Notes: generated from the letters alone by a model not told the origin. A stretch of DNA of 17,598 bases from Tissierella_B sp964485455 (GCA_964485455.1 CAZAJU010000041.1:1-17598); one strand, 5' to 3'. Positions 1-7,781 are shown, counted from the stretch's first letter. Program-made: numbers and translations.

Positions 1-92
1 AACCGTGAATTATCTTCTATATCTTACCTATTCTAGTGGCAATTATCAATAGTTTGTTTTAGAAATATCATACAAAAATGAACCCCTAAAAA

Positions 93-121
93 TTGTATTT
101 TTTAAAGACAGATGATATTAT
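93..121 (+). promoter_or_regulatory. Candidate sigma-A promoter for the small ORF
   Basis: TTGTAT (93-98) and TATTAT (116-121) are separated by 17 nt, and a TG one base before the -10 (113-114) makes an extended -10. The predicted start near 128 gives a leader of about 58 nt for the small ORF at 187. Bases 1-92 show no convincing gene. Called by eye from consensus only. Confidence 0.45.
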
Positions 122-186
122 AGAAATATAGAATGTTCTAGACTTATATGGTAAAAATGAATGTTAACAGACTATGGGAGGATTAG

Positions 187-360
187 ATGTTGATACGTTT
201 GTTAATGTATATTGTATTCTTTCTAATATTCAATCATTTTTTTATAGGTATAGAAATACATAAGACCTTTATTATTGCATTGGTAAGCTATTTACTTCCC
301 AAATTAATTGAGCATACTTACTATAAAATTAAACATAGCATCAATCGAGGTAGAGAATGA
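187..360 (+). CDS. Small hydrophobic protein of unknown function (57 aa)
   Basis: This is an open frame of 57 codons plus TGA, starting at an ATG preceded by GGGAGG (175-180) with 6 nt spacing, a convincing ribosome site. The product starts MLIRLLMYIVFFLIFNHFF, a strongly hydrophobic N-terminus fitting one membrane span. A second, less hydrophobic stretch follows (about residues 28-40), then a basic, His/Lys/Arg-rich tail of about 15 residues. I recognise no family. It has its own candidate promoter at 93-121, and no terminator is visible between it and the helicase, so read-through is possible. It could be a small membrane peptide or the remnant of a longer gene. The ribosome site, the promoter and the continuous frame favour a real gene. 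Confidence 0.5.
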   Translation: MLIRLLMYIVFFLIFNHFFIGIEIHKTFIIALVSYLLPKLIEHTYYKIKHSINRGRE

Positions 361-450
361 TTACAAATTTGCCATCAAATAAAAATTAATTGTTAATCTA
401 ATTCTAATCTTTCTTGAAATAATATAATCAATGTTTTACATTTTCAAATC

Positions 451-479
451 TTGATTAAATACTAATATTTAGCTAATAA
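451..479 (+). promoter_or_regulatory. Candidate promoter of the DEAD-box helicase gene
   Basis: TTGATT (451-456), a 17-nt spacer and TAATAA (474-479) form a good match to sigma-A promoters. Initiation near 486 would leave a 5' leader of about 135 nt before the ATG at 621, unusually long for a simple leader. No known riboswitch or T-box pattern is visible in 361-620. Confidence 0.45.
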
Positions 480-549
480 TAATTAATAGGATCAAACTAG
501 TTGTAGTATATTATAACGAGGTGAAAATCTCCCTACTTCCCAAAAAAGA

Positions 550-595
550 TTAACCTTGCTATTTATTGGAATTAAAGATATACTTAATAGGTTAA
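550..595 (+). promoter_or_regulatory. Weak stem in helicase mRNA leader, next to the ribosome site
   Basis: TTAACCT (550-556) can pair with AGGTTAA (589-595), ending 5 nt before the AAGGAGG at 601-607. The stem is short, AU-rich and has a 32-nt loop, so it would be only marginally stable. It could be a temperature-dependent structure in a helicase leader, but chance is a fair alternative. Confidence 0.25.
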
Positions 596-610
596 AGATT
601 AAGGAGGACG

Positions 611-640
611 ATGCAGTTTAATGGAAAAAATAAGATTTGA
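611..640 (+). other. Possible 9-codon upstream ORF overlapping helicase start
   Basis: An ATG at 611 lies 3 nt after AAGGAGG (601-607) and opens a 9-codon frame ending TGA at 638-640. It overlaps the helicase start at 621 in another frame. The helicase ATG itself sits 13 nt from the SD, longer than the usual 5-9. Initiation could therefore be split between the two starts. No function is claimed. Confidence 0.2.
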
Positions 641-2318
641 GGATATTAATTTATCACAGGAATTACAAAAGGGAATTAAGGCTATGGGTTTTGAGGAGAT
701 GTCTCCTATTCAAAGTCAGGCTATACCAGTTTTATTGGACGGAAAAGATGTTATTGGACAGGCGCAAACCGGGACGGGAAAAACAGCAGCCTTTGGTATA
801 CCGATTTTAGAGATGACAGAACCAAAAGAAAATAAAATTCAAGCTTTGGTACTTTGCCCTACTAGAGAGCTATCAATACAAGTAGCTGAGGAGCTAAGCA
901 ATCTAGGTAAGTTTAAAAAAGGCTTAAAGATCCTTCCAGTTTATGGAGGACAGCCAATCGAAAGACAATTAAGGGCTCTTAAGGCAGGAGTTCAAATAGT
1001 TATCGGTACGCCAGGAAGAGTTATAGACCACATTAAAAGAAAGACAATTAAGACTGACGATATAAAGCTTATGGTACTAGATGAAGCCGATGAAATGTTT
1101 GATATGGGCTTTAGAGATGATATTGAGCTTGTTATGAACACATTACCGGAAACTAGACAGACTATATTCTTCTCAGCTACTATGGAACAAGAAATAGTTA
1201 AGTTTGCTTCCAGATATCAGACTGACCCTGAGTTTATAAAGGTAGTGCACAAGGAGCTTACAGTTCCAAATGTAGAGCAGGCATATTTTGAAATGAAGCA
1301 ACATATGAAAACTGAAATACTTTCAAGGCTAATGGATATGTACAACCCAAAGCTTACTGTTGTATTTTGTAATACTAAGAAGAAGGTAGATGAGCTTACT
1401 GAAGAGTTACAGAGCAGAGGATATTTTGCTGATGGACTTCATGGAGATTTGAAGCAATCCCAAAGAGATACTGTCATGGGCAAATTTAGAAAGGGTACTA
1501 TTGAAATTCTTATAGCTACCGATGTTGCTGCAAGAGGTCTTGATGTAGATGATGTAGACCTTGTTATCAACTACGACATGCCACAGGATGAAGAGTACTA
1601 TGTTCATAGAATAGGTAGAACTGCTAGAGCAGGAAGAGAAGGAAGAGCTTTTAGCTTTGTTGCTGGAAGGGATATCTATAAGCTTAAGGATATTCAAAGA
1701 TATACAAAGACTAAGATTGAAAGAAGAGATTTACCTACTCTTAAGGATATTGAAGCTAGATATACTACTTCAATGCTTGATAAGATCAAGGAAGAGATAG
1801 ACAAGGGTGAGCTTTCAAAATATGAAAAACTAATAGATAATTTGCTTCAAGAGGATTATACATCCTTGGATATTGCAGCAGCTCTATTGAAGTTCTACAT
1901 GGTAGAAAACAGCCTAGGATCCCATGAAGAATTAGATATGGTTGACTATGGTAAAAAGCAAAGCTTCAGCAACGACAATAGGGATAGAAATAAAGATAAT
2001 AGGGATAATAGAGATAGACAAACTGACAGAGATAGATCAAAAGGAAAGAATCCAAGAGGAACTGGACGTTCTAAGGGCATGACCAGACTATATATAAATA
2101 TGGGAAATAAACAAGGTGTAAGCCCAAGACACATATTATCAGCTATACTTCAAGAATCAGATATAGATAAGAAATATGTAGGCGATATTGATATATATGA
2201 TAAGTTTACTTTTGTAGAAGTACAAAAGGAATATGCTAATCTTGTAGTTGATAGTGTTAACAACAAGAGAATAAAGGGTAACAAGGTTCTTGTAGAGGTG
2301 GCAAACCCAAGAAGTTAA
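621..2318 (+). CDS. deaD: DEAD-box ATP-dependent RNA helicase, DeaD/CsdA type
   Basis: ATP-dependent RNA helicase that remodels structured RNA in the cytoplasm; relatives act in ribosome assembly, cold adaptation and mRNA decay. Visible motifs are the Q motif (F6, Q31), motif I AQTGTGKT (48-55), PTREL (80-84), GG (109-110), TPGR (130-133), DEAD (154-157), SAT (185-187), TDVAARG (300-306) and HRIGRTAR (329-336). Residues about 370-430 resemble the dimerisation segment of CsdA/CshA. A highly charged Arg/Asp/Asn-rich linker (about 450-475) follows, then a DbpA-type RNA-binding domain (about 487-561). At 565 aa this matches DeaD/CsdA architecture, longer than YxiN/DbpA. The start is ATG 621, with AAGGAGG at 601-607. 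No terminator is seen between its stop and the pyr promoter, so its transcript may run into the pyr leader. The family is certain; the exact ortholog is less so. Confidence 0.95.
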   Translation: MEKIRFEDINLSQELQKGIKAMGFEEMSPIQSQAIPVLLDGKDVIGQAQTGTGKTAAFGIPILEMTEPKENKIQALVLCPTRELSIQVAEELSNLGKFKKGLKILPVYGGQPIERQLRALKAGVQIVIGTPGRVIDHIKRKTIKTDDIKLMVLDEADEMFDMGFRDDIELVMNTLPETRQTIFFSATMEQEIVKFASRYQTDPEFIKVVHKELTVPNVEQAYFEMKQHMKTEILSRLMDMYNPKLTVVFCNTKKKVDELTEELQSRGYFADGLHGDLKQSQRDTVMGKFRKGTIEILIATDVAARGLDVDDVDLVINYDMPQDEEYYVHRIGRTARAGREGRAFSFVAGRDIYKLKDIQRYTKTKIERRDLPTLKDIEARYTTSMLDKIKEEIDKGELSKYEKLIDNLLQEDYTSLDIAAALLKFYMVENSLGSHEELDMVDYGKKQSFSNDNRDRNKDNRDNRDRQTDRDRSKGKNPRGTGRSKGMTRLYINMGNKQGVSPRHILSAILQESDIDKKYVGDIDIYDKFTFVEVQKEYANLVVDSVNNKRIKGNKVLVEVANPRS

Positions 2319-2341
2319 TTCTATACTAATGAAAATATATA

Positions 2342-2371
2342 TTGACAACTTAATCATCTATATGTTAAACT
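2342..2371 (+). promoter_or_regulatory. Promoter of the pyrimidine operon
   Basis: A perfect TTGACA -35 (2342-2347), an 18-nt spacer and TAAACT (2366-2371) are seen, with TG at 2363-2364 giving an extended -10. Transcription would start near 2378 and produce a leader of about 234 nt that contains the PyrR-binding hairpin and the attenuator. Confidence 0.7.
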
Positions 2372-2396
2372 ACTTCACAGCAAGTTAATAGAGCAA

Positions 2397-2427
2397 CCTT
2401 TAATTTGGTACAGAGAGACCAGCAAGG
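2397..2427 (+). promoter_or_regulatory. PyrR-binding hairpin (pyr anti-antiterminator)
   Basis: The RNA can fold with a lower stem CCUU (2397-2400)/AAGG (2424-2427) and an upper stem GGU (2407-2409)/ACC (2418-2420), with ACAGAGAG in the loop. The CAGAGAGRCC...AAGG core is the hallmark of PyrR-binding loops in Firmicute pyr operons, where UMP-bound PyrR stabilises the hairpin and promotes termination downstream. It lies about 20 nt after the predicted transcription start and 72 nt before the terminator. I could not resolve a convincing competing antiterminator. The AAGG strand is also the start of the Shine-Dalgarno of the leader ORF at 2435. Confidence 0.85.
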
Positions 2428-2434
2428 AGGAAAA

Positions 2435-2491
2435 ATGATGATTACAGTAAGTGTACTTTATTTTTGTTATGCGAAAAAATTTAATACCTGA
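2435..2491 (+). CDS. Putative 18-aa pyr operon leader peptide
   Basis: An ATG at 2435 follows AAGGAGG (2424-2430) at 4 nt (a second ATG lies at 2438, 7 nt away), an excellent ribosome site. It opens an 18-codon frame, MMITVSVLYFCYAKKFNT, ending TGA at 2489-2491. The stop lies 7 nt before the attenuator stem (2499), so a ribosome finishing here would cover the terminator's 5' arm. The Shine-Dalgarno overlaps the AAGG strand of the PyrR hairpin and would be masked when PyrR-UMP is bound. Codons at 2456-2470 are U-rich, recalling the pyrBI leader of enteric bacteria. No peptide function is implied; the act of translation would be what matters. It could be a chance frame, but site and placement argue otherwise. 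Confidence 0.45.
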   Translation: MMITVSVLYFCYAKKFNT

Positions 2492-2498
2492 AATACTT

Positions 2499-2552
2499 AA
2501 AAGCAATGGAGATCAGTGATATATTCACAGACCTATTGCTTTTTGTTTTTGT
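2499..2552 (+). terminator. Attenuator terminator of the pyr operon
   Basis: AAAAGCAAUGG (2499-2509) pairs with CUAUUGCUUUU (2533-2543), 11 pairs including one G-U. A small inner stem GUGA/UCAC (2516-2519/2525-2528) and a broken U-tract through 2552 complete it. It sits between the PyrR hairpin and pyrF, as expected for PyrR-controlled attenuation, and would also stop read-through from the helicase gene. Confidence 0.85.
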
Positions 2553-2611
2553 TTAAAATTTTAGGGTATTATATAATGATAGGAAATAGTCTATTTGAAT
2601 GGAGGATAAAA

Positions 2612-3538
2612 ATGATAGATGCATTGATTAATAAGATAATACAAACTAAAAATCCAACGGTGGTAGGACTAGACCCGAGGCTTGACTATGTACCGGCTCA
2701 TATTAAGGAAGCTTGCTTTGAGGAATTCGGCAGGACACCAAAGGGAGCTGCAGAATCATTCCTTCAATTCAGTAAAACGATAATCGATTCAGTAAATGAT
2801 ATAGTTCCTGCGGTTAAGCCTCAGGTAGCCATGTTTGAGCAATTTGGCTCTTACGGCCTAAAGGCTTATATAGAAGTTATAGAATATGCAAAGTCTAAGG
2901 ACCTTGTTGTAATTGGTGACATTAAAAGAGGTGATATTGCATCTACAGCCGAGGCTTATTCTAATGGACATATTGGAAGAGTAGAGGTTGATGGTGAACT
3001 ATTTCAGGTATACCAAGAGGACTTTATTACCATAAACCCATATCTTGGGGTAGACTCTATAGAGCCCTATAAGAAAGATTGTAAAGACTACAATAAAGGT
3101 TTGTTTATATTAGTAAAAACCTCTAATCCTAATAGTGGACAGCTTCAAAACCTTGTAACAGATGGGGAGATGCTTTATGAAAGAGTTGGGAAATTAGTAT
3201 CCCAATGGGGAGAAGACCTAATCGGAAAACATGGTTATAGTCTTCTGGGAGCAGTAGTAGGAGCTACCCATCCTGAAGAGGGAAGGAATCTAAGACAACT
3301 TATGCCTCATACCTTCTTTCTAGTACCTGGATATGGAGCACAGGGAGCAAAGGCAGAGGATTTAAAGGGTGTATTTGATGATAAGGGCTTAGGGGCTATA
3401 ATAAACTCATCTAGAGGGATTATAGCAGCCTATAAGAGCGACAAGTATAAACATGAATATAGTGAACAAGAATTTGGGCTAGCAGCAAGAAAGGCTGCTT
3501 TAGATATGAAAGCTGATTTGCAGGAGGTAATAAATTGA
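2612..3538 (+). CDS. pyrF: Orotidine 5'-phosphate decarboxylase
   Basis: Decarboxylates OMP to UMP, the last step of UMP synthesis, in the cytoplasm. The signature GDIKRGDI (102-109) carries the catalytic Asp-Lys-Asp set (D103, K105, D108). PYLG (143-146), GATHPEEG (217-224), VPGYGAQGA (238-246) and NSSRGI (265-270) complete the phosphate-binding barrel of the longer type 2 family, for which 308 aa is normal. I chose ATG 2612, preceded by GGAGGA (2601-2606). The frame is open upstream to 2516, but that extension would run through the attenuator hairpin and is not protein. It is the first structural gene of the operon, and its last codons contain the ribosome site of carA, which overlaps it by 4 nt. 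Nothing unusual is seen in the enzyme itself. Confidence 0.97.
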   Translation: MIDALINKIIQTKNPTVVGLDPRLDYVPAHIKEACFEEFGRTPKGAAESFLQFSKTIIDSVNDIVPAVKPQVAMFEQFGSYGLKAYIEVIEYAKSKDLVVIGDIKRGDIASTAEAYSNGHIGRVEVDGELFQVYQEDFITINPYLGVDSIEPYKKDCKDYNKGLFILVKTSNPNSGQLQNLVTDGEMLYERVGKLVSQWGEDLIGKHGYSLLGAVVGATHPEEGRNLRQLMPHTFFLVPGYGAQGAKAEDLKGVFDDKGLGAIINSSRGIIAAYKSDKYKHEYSEQEFGLAARKAALDMKADLQEVIN

Positions 3539-4584
3539 AAGCCACATTGATATTAGAAAATGGTACTGTTTTTGAAGGCAAGGCATTTGGATACTTACAG
3601 GAAGCAATCGGAGAGGTAGTTTTTGATACCAGTATGTCAGGATATCAGGAGATAATAACTGACCCTGCAAACTATGGACAGATAGTGACTATGACTTATC
3701 CACTCATAGGAAATTACGGTATTAACCTTGATGATATGGAATCAGATGGTCCTAAGATTAGGGCTCTTATAGTAAGGGAAAATGCCGAATATCCGAGCAA
3801 CTGGAGAAATGAAATGGAGCTTCATGGATATTTAAAACAAAATAGAATAATAGGCCTTGAAGGCATAGATACAAGGGCTCTTACAAAAGTTCTACGTAAT
3901 AACGGAACTATGACAGGAATTATCACTTTAAGAGACCTATCGCCAGGACAGATAGAGCATAAGTTTAAAGCTTATCATAATCTTGATGCAGTAGAACAGG
4001 TTTCCACAACTAAAAAATATACTATCGATGGAAATGGTATGCACGTAGCTTTTGTAGATTTCGGTAGCAAGAAGAGCATAATCAATATATTAAAGAATAT
4101 AGGCCTTAAAATAACAGTATATCCTTTTAATACTTCTAGTGAAGAAATACTCCAAGACAATCCTCAAGGAGTAATATTATCAGCAGGTCCAGGAGACCCT
4201 ACACTAGTGAAGGAATCCTTAAAAACCATCCAAGACCTGGTTGGTAAGAAACCTATATTTGGCTTTGGTCTAGGCTATGAGTTGTTAGCATTGGCTATGG
4301 GAGGAGACATACTTAAGCTAAAATATGGACATAGGGGTTCAAATCATCCTGTTAAGGACTTATCTAGTGGAAAGATACTTATAACAAATCAAAATCATGG
4401 TTATATCGTTGGTGAAGAACTGCCAAAGGATGTTGTAATTACCTACAGAAATATAAACGATGGGACCGTAGAGGGGATTATGCACAAGGACCTTCCTGTA
4501 TCAGGTGTTCAGTTTAGTCCTGATGCAGAAATTTTTAAAGGTTTTATAGATGCAATAGGAGGTTTTGAAGATGCCAAGAGATAA
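3535..4584 (+). CDS. carA: Carbamoyl-phosphate synthetase small subunit with degenerate glutaminase site
   Basis: Small subunit of carbamoyl-phosphate synthetase (also pyrAA); the family hydrolyses glutamine and passes NH3 to CarB. It has the usual N-terminal domain (about 1-160) and a class I amidotransferase domain (about 168-345), 349 aa. The oxyanion region SAGPGDP (216-222), KYGHRGSNHPV (263-273) and NQNHG (285-289) are conserved. The nucleophile motif, normally GICLGHQ, reads GFGLGYE (243-249): Cys is Gly245, His is Tyr248 and Gln is Glu249. The catalytic HPE reads SPD (328-330), and the Ser of TDPS is Ala45. Glutaminase activity should therefore be absent; support of an ammonia-using CarB is inferred. 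The start is TTG 3535 with AGGAGG (3522-3527) 7 nt upstream, overlapping pyrF by 4 nt. The subunit's identity is sure; loss of activity is a strong prediction. Confidence 0.95.
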   Translation: MKATLILENGTVFEGKAFGYLQEAIGEVVFDTSMSGYQEIITDPANYGQIVTMTYPLIGNYGINLDDMESDGPKIRALIVRENAEYPSNWRNEMELHGYLKQNRIIGLEGIDTRALTKVLRNNGTMTGIITLRDLSPGQIEHKFKAYHNLDAVEQVSTTKKYTIDGNGMHVAFVDFGSKKSIINILKNIGLKITVYPFNTSSEEILQDNPQGVILSAGPGDPTLVKESLKTIQDLVGKKPIFGFGLGYELLALAMGGDILKLKYGHRGSNHPVKDLSSGKILITNQNHGYIVGEELPKDVVITYRNINDGTVEGIMHKDLPVSGVQFSPDAEIFKGFIDAIGGFEDAKR

Positions 4585-7500
4585 TAGTATAAAGAAAGTT
4601 TTAGTTATAGGCTCAGGTCCTATTGTAATAGGTCAAGGGGCGGAATTCGATTATTCTGGAACTCAAGCCTGTCAAACTCTAAAGGAAGATGGAGTAGAGG
4701 TAGTTCTTGTGAATTCAAACCCTGCAACTATAATGACTGACAAAGGAGTTGCAGATAAGACCTATATTGAACCATTGACAGCTGAATTTATTGAAAAGAT
4801 AATCGCTAAGGAAAGACCGGATAGCTTAATAGCTGGTATGGGTGGTCAAACAGGCCTTAACCTTTCCGTAGAGCTTTATGATAAAGGAATACTAGATAAG
4901 TACAATGTTAGAGTAATAGGAACCTCTATCGAATCCATTAAAGAAGGTGAAGATAGAGATAGATTCAAGCAATTAATGGAAAGAATAAATCAACCTATTA
5001 TTCAAAGTGATATAGTGACTAATTTAGAGGATGGGTTAAGAGTTGCATCAGAACTTGGCTACCCAATAGTAGTAAGACCTGCCTATACCCTTGGAGGAAG
5101 TGGGGGCGGAATAGCTGATACTGAGGAGGAATTAATTGAAATCCTTACACAAGGACTCCACCTAAGCCGTGCAGGACAGGTTTTGTTGGAGAAGAGCATA
5201 AAAGGCTGGAAGGAAATCGAATATGAAGTTATAAGGGACTCTTACGGAAATACCATAGCTGTATGCAACATGGAAAATGTAGACCCTGTAGGTGTTCATA
5301 CAGGAGACAGTATAGTAGTAGCTCCAACTCAGACCCTTACTGCATATGAAACTAGTATGCTCAGAAAGGCATCTATGGATATTATAAATGCCATAGAGAT
5401 AAAAGGTGGTTGCAATGTACAATTTGCATTAAATCCTATAAGCTTTGAGTATGTAGTAATAGAGATAAATCCAAGAGTTAGCCGTTCTTCGGCTTTAGCA
5501 TCTAAAGCAACGGGGTATCCAATTGCAAGGGTTGCTGCGAAAATTGCCCTAGGATATGCACTGGATGAAATCAAGAATGCAGTAACTGGTAGCACCTATG
5601 CTTGTTATGACCCTACCATAGATTATGTAGTAGCCAAGATTCCTAAATGGCCTTTTGATAAGTTTGCTGAGGGTAAAAGAAGTCTAGGAACCAAGATGAT
5701 GGCTACAGGAGAGGTTATGGCCATTGGAAACAGCTTTGAAGCAGCATTTCTTAAGGGAATTCGTTCCTTAGAGATAGGTAAGTACTCATTAAACCATAAA
5801 CCATCATCATTAAGATCCTTAGAGGAGCTAAAAATCAAGGTTCAGATTCCTGATGACGAGAGAATGTTCGACCTTGCTGAGATGCTTAGAAGAAATTATA
5901 GGGTTGACATGGTTTCGAAGATTACAGGAATGGATACTTTCTTTGTAGAAAAGATAAAGTGGATAGTTGAAGAAGAGGAAAAGTTAAAGGGAATATCCCT
6001 AGAGGAAATGGATGAAAAATATTTAAGAAGTCTTAAAAAGAAGGGTTTTTCAGATAAGGGCATTGCAGATTTGATGAATTGTTCCCCTACAGATATATAT
6101 AAATTGAGAAAAGAATGGAATATTAAACCTGTATATAAGATGGTAGATACTTGTGCAGGAGAGTTTGATGCAGTATCACCATATTATTACTCTACCTATG
6201 ATGAATATGATGAGGCGGAAGTTTCAAATAATAAGAAGGTTATGGTAATAGGCTCTGGACCAATAAGAATCGGTCAAGGAGTTGAATTCGACTACTGTTC
6301 AGTTCATGGTGTACTTGCATTAAAGAAAGCGGGAATAGAAACCATCATAGTAAATAACAACCCAGAAACTGTAAGCACTGACTTTAATGTAGCAGATAAG
6401 CTTTACTTCGAGCCCCTAACTGAAGAAGATGTTTTAAATATCATCGATAAGGAAAAGCCTGATGGACTTATACTTCAATTTGGCGGCCAAACAGCAATAA
6501 AACTAGCAAAATTCTTTAAGGAAATAGATATTCCTATACTTGGAACCAAACCTGAGCAAATAGATGAAGCTGAAGATAGGGAAAAGTTTGATGCTTTACT
6601 TGAAGAATTAGGAATTATGAGACCTAAGGGAAAGGCAGTCTGGTCCCTAGAGGAAGGAATAAATGAAGCAAGTTCCCTTGGATACCCTGTATTAGTAAGA
6701 CCTTCCTATGTACTTGGAGGTCAGGGCATGGAAATCACCTATGGAGAAACTGAGCTTAAGAGATACTTATCAGATGCCTTTGTGAAGGATAAGAAGAATC
6801 CTGTCTTAATAGATAGATACCTTCTAGGTAAGGAAATAGAAGTAGATGCTATCTGTGATGGAGATGAAATACTAATACCAGGAATCATGGAGCACCTAGA
6901 AAGAGCAGGGGTTCACTCAGGAGATTCTATCTCGGTATATCCTACACAGAATGTTTCGCAAAAGATTAAGGATGAGATAGTTGAAGAGACTAGAAGGATA
7001 GCTCTTGCCCTTAAGGTAAAAGGTATGATAAATATCCAATATATTGAGTATAATGGTGAATTGTATATAATAGAAGTAAATCCACGTTCAAGTAGAACTG
7101 TGCCATATATTAGTAAGGTAACAGGTGTTCCAATGATAGAGCTAGCAACTAGAGCTATGTTGGGTGAAAAGCTTAAGGACTTACCATATGGAACTGGATT
7201 GTATAAGGAATCTGAAATGATTGCTGTTAAGGTTCCTGTATTCTCTACTCAAAAGCTTCCTAATGTAGAGATGAGTCTTGGACCTGAAATGAAATCTACA
7301 GGTGAAGTTCTTGGTGTAGGCTATGATATTATGGAAGCTCTATATAAGGGATTCCTAGCGGCTGGTATGGATATACCTAAAGATAAAGGAATCATTTTAG
7401 CCACTATCAGTGATCATCACAAAGAGGAGTTCTTGCCTCTAGCAAAGGAATTTTCAGCTAAAGGATTTAAGCTTGTTGCAACACAAGGAACCTCTGAATT

Positions 7501-7780
7501 CCTAAAGAAGGAAGGCATTGAATCTGAAGTTATAAAGAAACTAGGTGAAGGTTCTAATGATATTATCGATAAGATAAGAAACGGAAAGGTAGATATGGTC
7601 ATAGATATACCTACAAAGGGTAGAAACTTAAATACAGATGGATTTAGAATCAGAAGAGCAGGAATAGAAGCAGGGATAAATGTATTTACATCTCTAGATA
7701 CTGTAAAGGGATTGCTTGACGTAATGGGTGCAAACCTTGATGCAAGTAAGGTGGGAATTATTGATTTAGGAGCTGAGTAA
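4571..7780 (+). CDS. carB: Carbamoyl-phosphate synthetase large subunit
   Basis: Synthesises carbamoyl phosphate from bicarbonate, NH3 and two ATP, feeding aspartate transcarbamylase and possibly arginine synthesis. The 1069-aa length is standard. Two homologous halves each begin with a nucleotide-fold motif (VLVIGSGPIVIGQGAEFDY near residue 10; MVIGSGPIRIGQGVEFDY near 558) and carry an ATP-grasp fold. ATP-grasp metal-site motifs EINPRVSRSSA and EVNPRSSRT are present. A C-terminal MGS-type allosteric domain (about 938-1069) contains TKGRN, typical of effector control by UMP or ornithine. Both halves look fully active, in contrast to CarA. The start is ATG 4571, 8 nt after AGGAGG (4557-4562); an in-frame TTG at 4565 is only 2 nt from that site. 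It overlaps carA by 14 nt, implying translational coupling and a 1:1 complex. Confidence 0.97.
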   Translation: MPRDNSIKKVLVIGSGPIVIGQGAEFDYSGTQACQTLKEDGVEVVLVNSNPATIMTDKGVADKTYIEPLTAEFIEKIIAKERPDSLIAGMGGQTGLNLSVELYDKGILDKYNVRVIGTSIESIKEGEDRDRFKQLMERINQPIIQSDIVTNLEDGLRVASELGYPIVVRPAYTLGGSGGGIADTEEELIEILTQGLHLSRAGQVLLEKSIKGWKEIEYEVIRDSYGNTIAVCNMENVDPVGVHTGDSIVVAPTQTLTAYETSMLRKASMDIINAIEIKGGCNVQFALNPISFEYVVIEINPRVSRSSALASKATGYPIARVAAKIALGYALDEIKNAVTGSTYACYDPTIDYVVAKIPKWPFDKFAEGKRSLGTKMMATGEVMAIGNSFEAAFLKGIRSLEIGKYSLNHKPSSLRSLEELKIKVQIPDDERMFDLAEMLRRNYRVDMVSKITGMDTFFVEKIKWIVEEEEKLKGISLEEMDEKYLRSLKKKGFSDKGIADLMNCSPTDIYKLRKEWNIKPVYKMVDTCAGEFDAVSPYYYSTYDEYDEAEVSNNKKVMVIGSGPIRIGQGVEFDYCSVHGVLALKKAGIETIIVNNNPETVSTDFNVADKLYFEPLTEEDVLNIIDKEKPDGLILQFGGQTAIKLAKFFKEIDIPILGTKPEQIDEAEDREKFDALLEELGIMRPKGKAVWSLEEGINEASSLGYPVLVRPSYVLGGQGMEITYGETELKRYLSDAFVKDKKNPVLIDRYLLGKEIEVDAICDGDEILIPGIMEHLERAGVHSGDSISVYPTQNVSQKIKDEIVEETRRIALALKVKGMINIQYIEYNGELYIIEVNPRSSRTVPYISKVTGVPMIELATRAMLGEKLKDLPYGTGLYKESEMIAVKVPVFSTQKLPNVEMSLGPEMKSTGEVLGVGYDIMEALYKGFLAAGMDIPKDKGIILATISDHHKEEFLPLAKEFSAKGFKLVATQGTSEFLKKEGIESEVIKKLGEGSNDIIDKIRNGKVDMVIDIPTKGRNLNTDGFRIRRAGIEAGINVFTSLDTVKGLLDVMGANLDASKVGIIDLGAE

Positions 7781-7781
7781 G

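Noticed and set aside
361..620. A riboswitch or T-box upstream of the helicase
   Set aside because: No conserved riboswitch core, T-box motif or intrinsic terminator is visible in this stretch.
2516..2611. A 32-codon N-terminal extension of pyrF
   Set aside because: It would be read through the attenuator hairpin and U-tract, has no ribosome site, and ATG 2612 has GGAGGA and gives the family's usual N-terminus and length.
4243..4525. Sequencing error as the cause of the CarA active-site changes
   Set aside because: Several separate codons differ (Gly245, Tyr248, Glu249, Ser328, Asp330, Ala45). The Ser codon AGT needs more than one change from a His codon, and the frame is intact. Only resequencing could fully exclude it.
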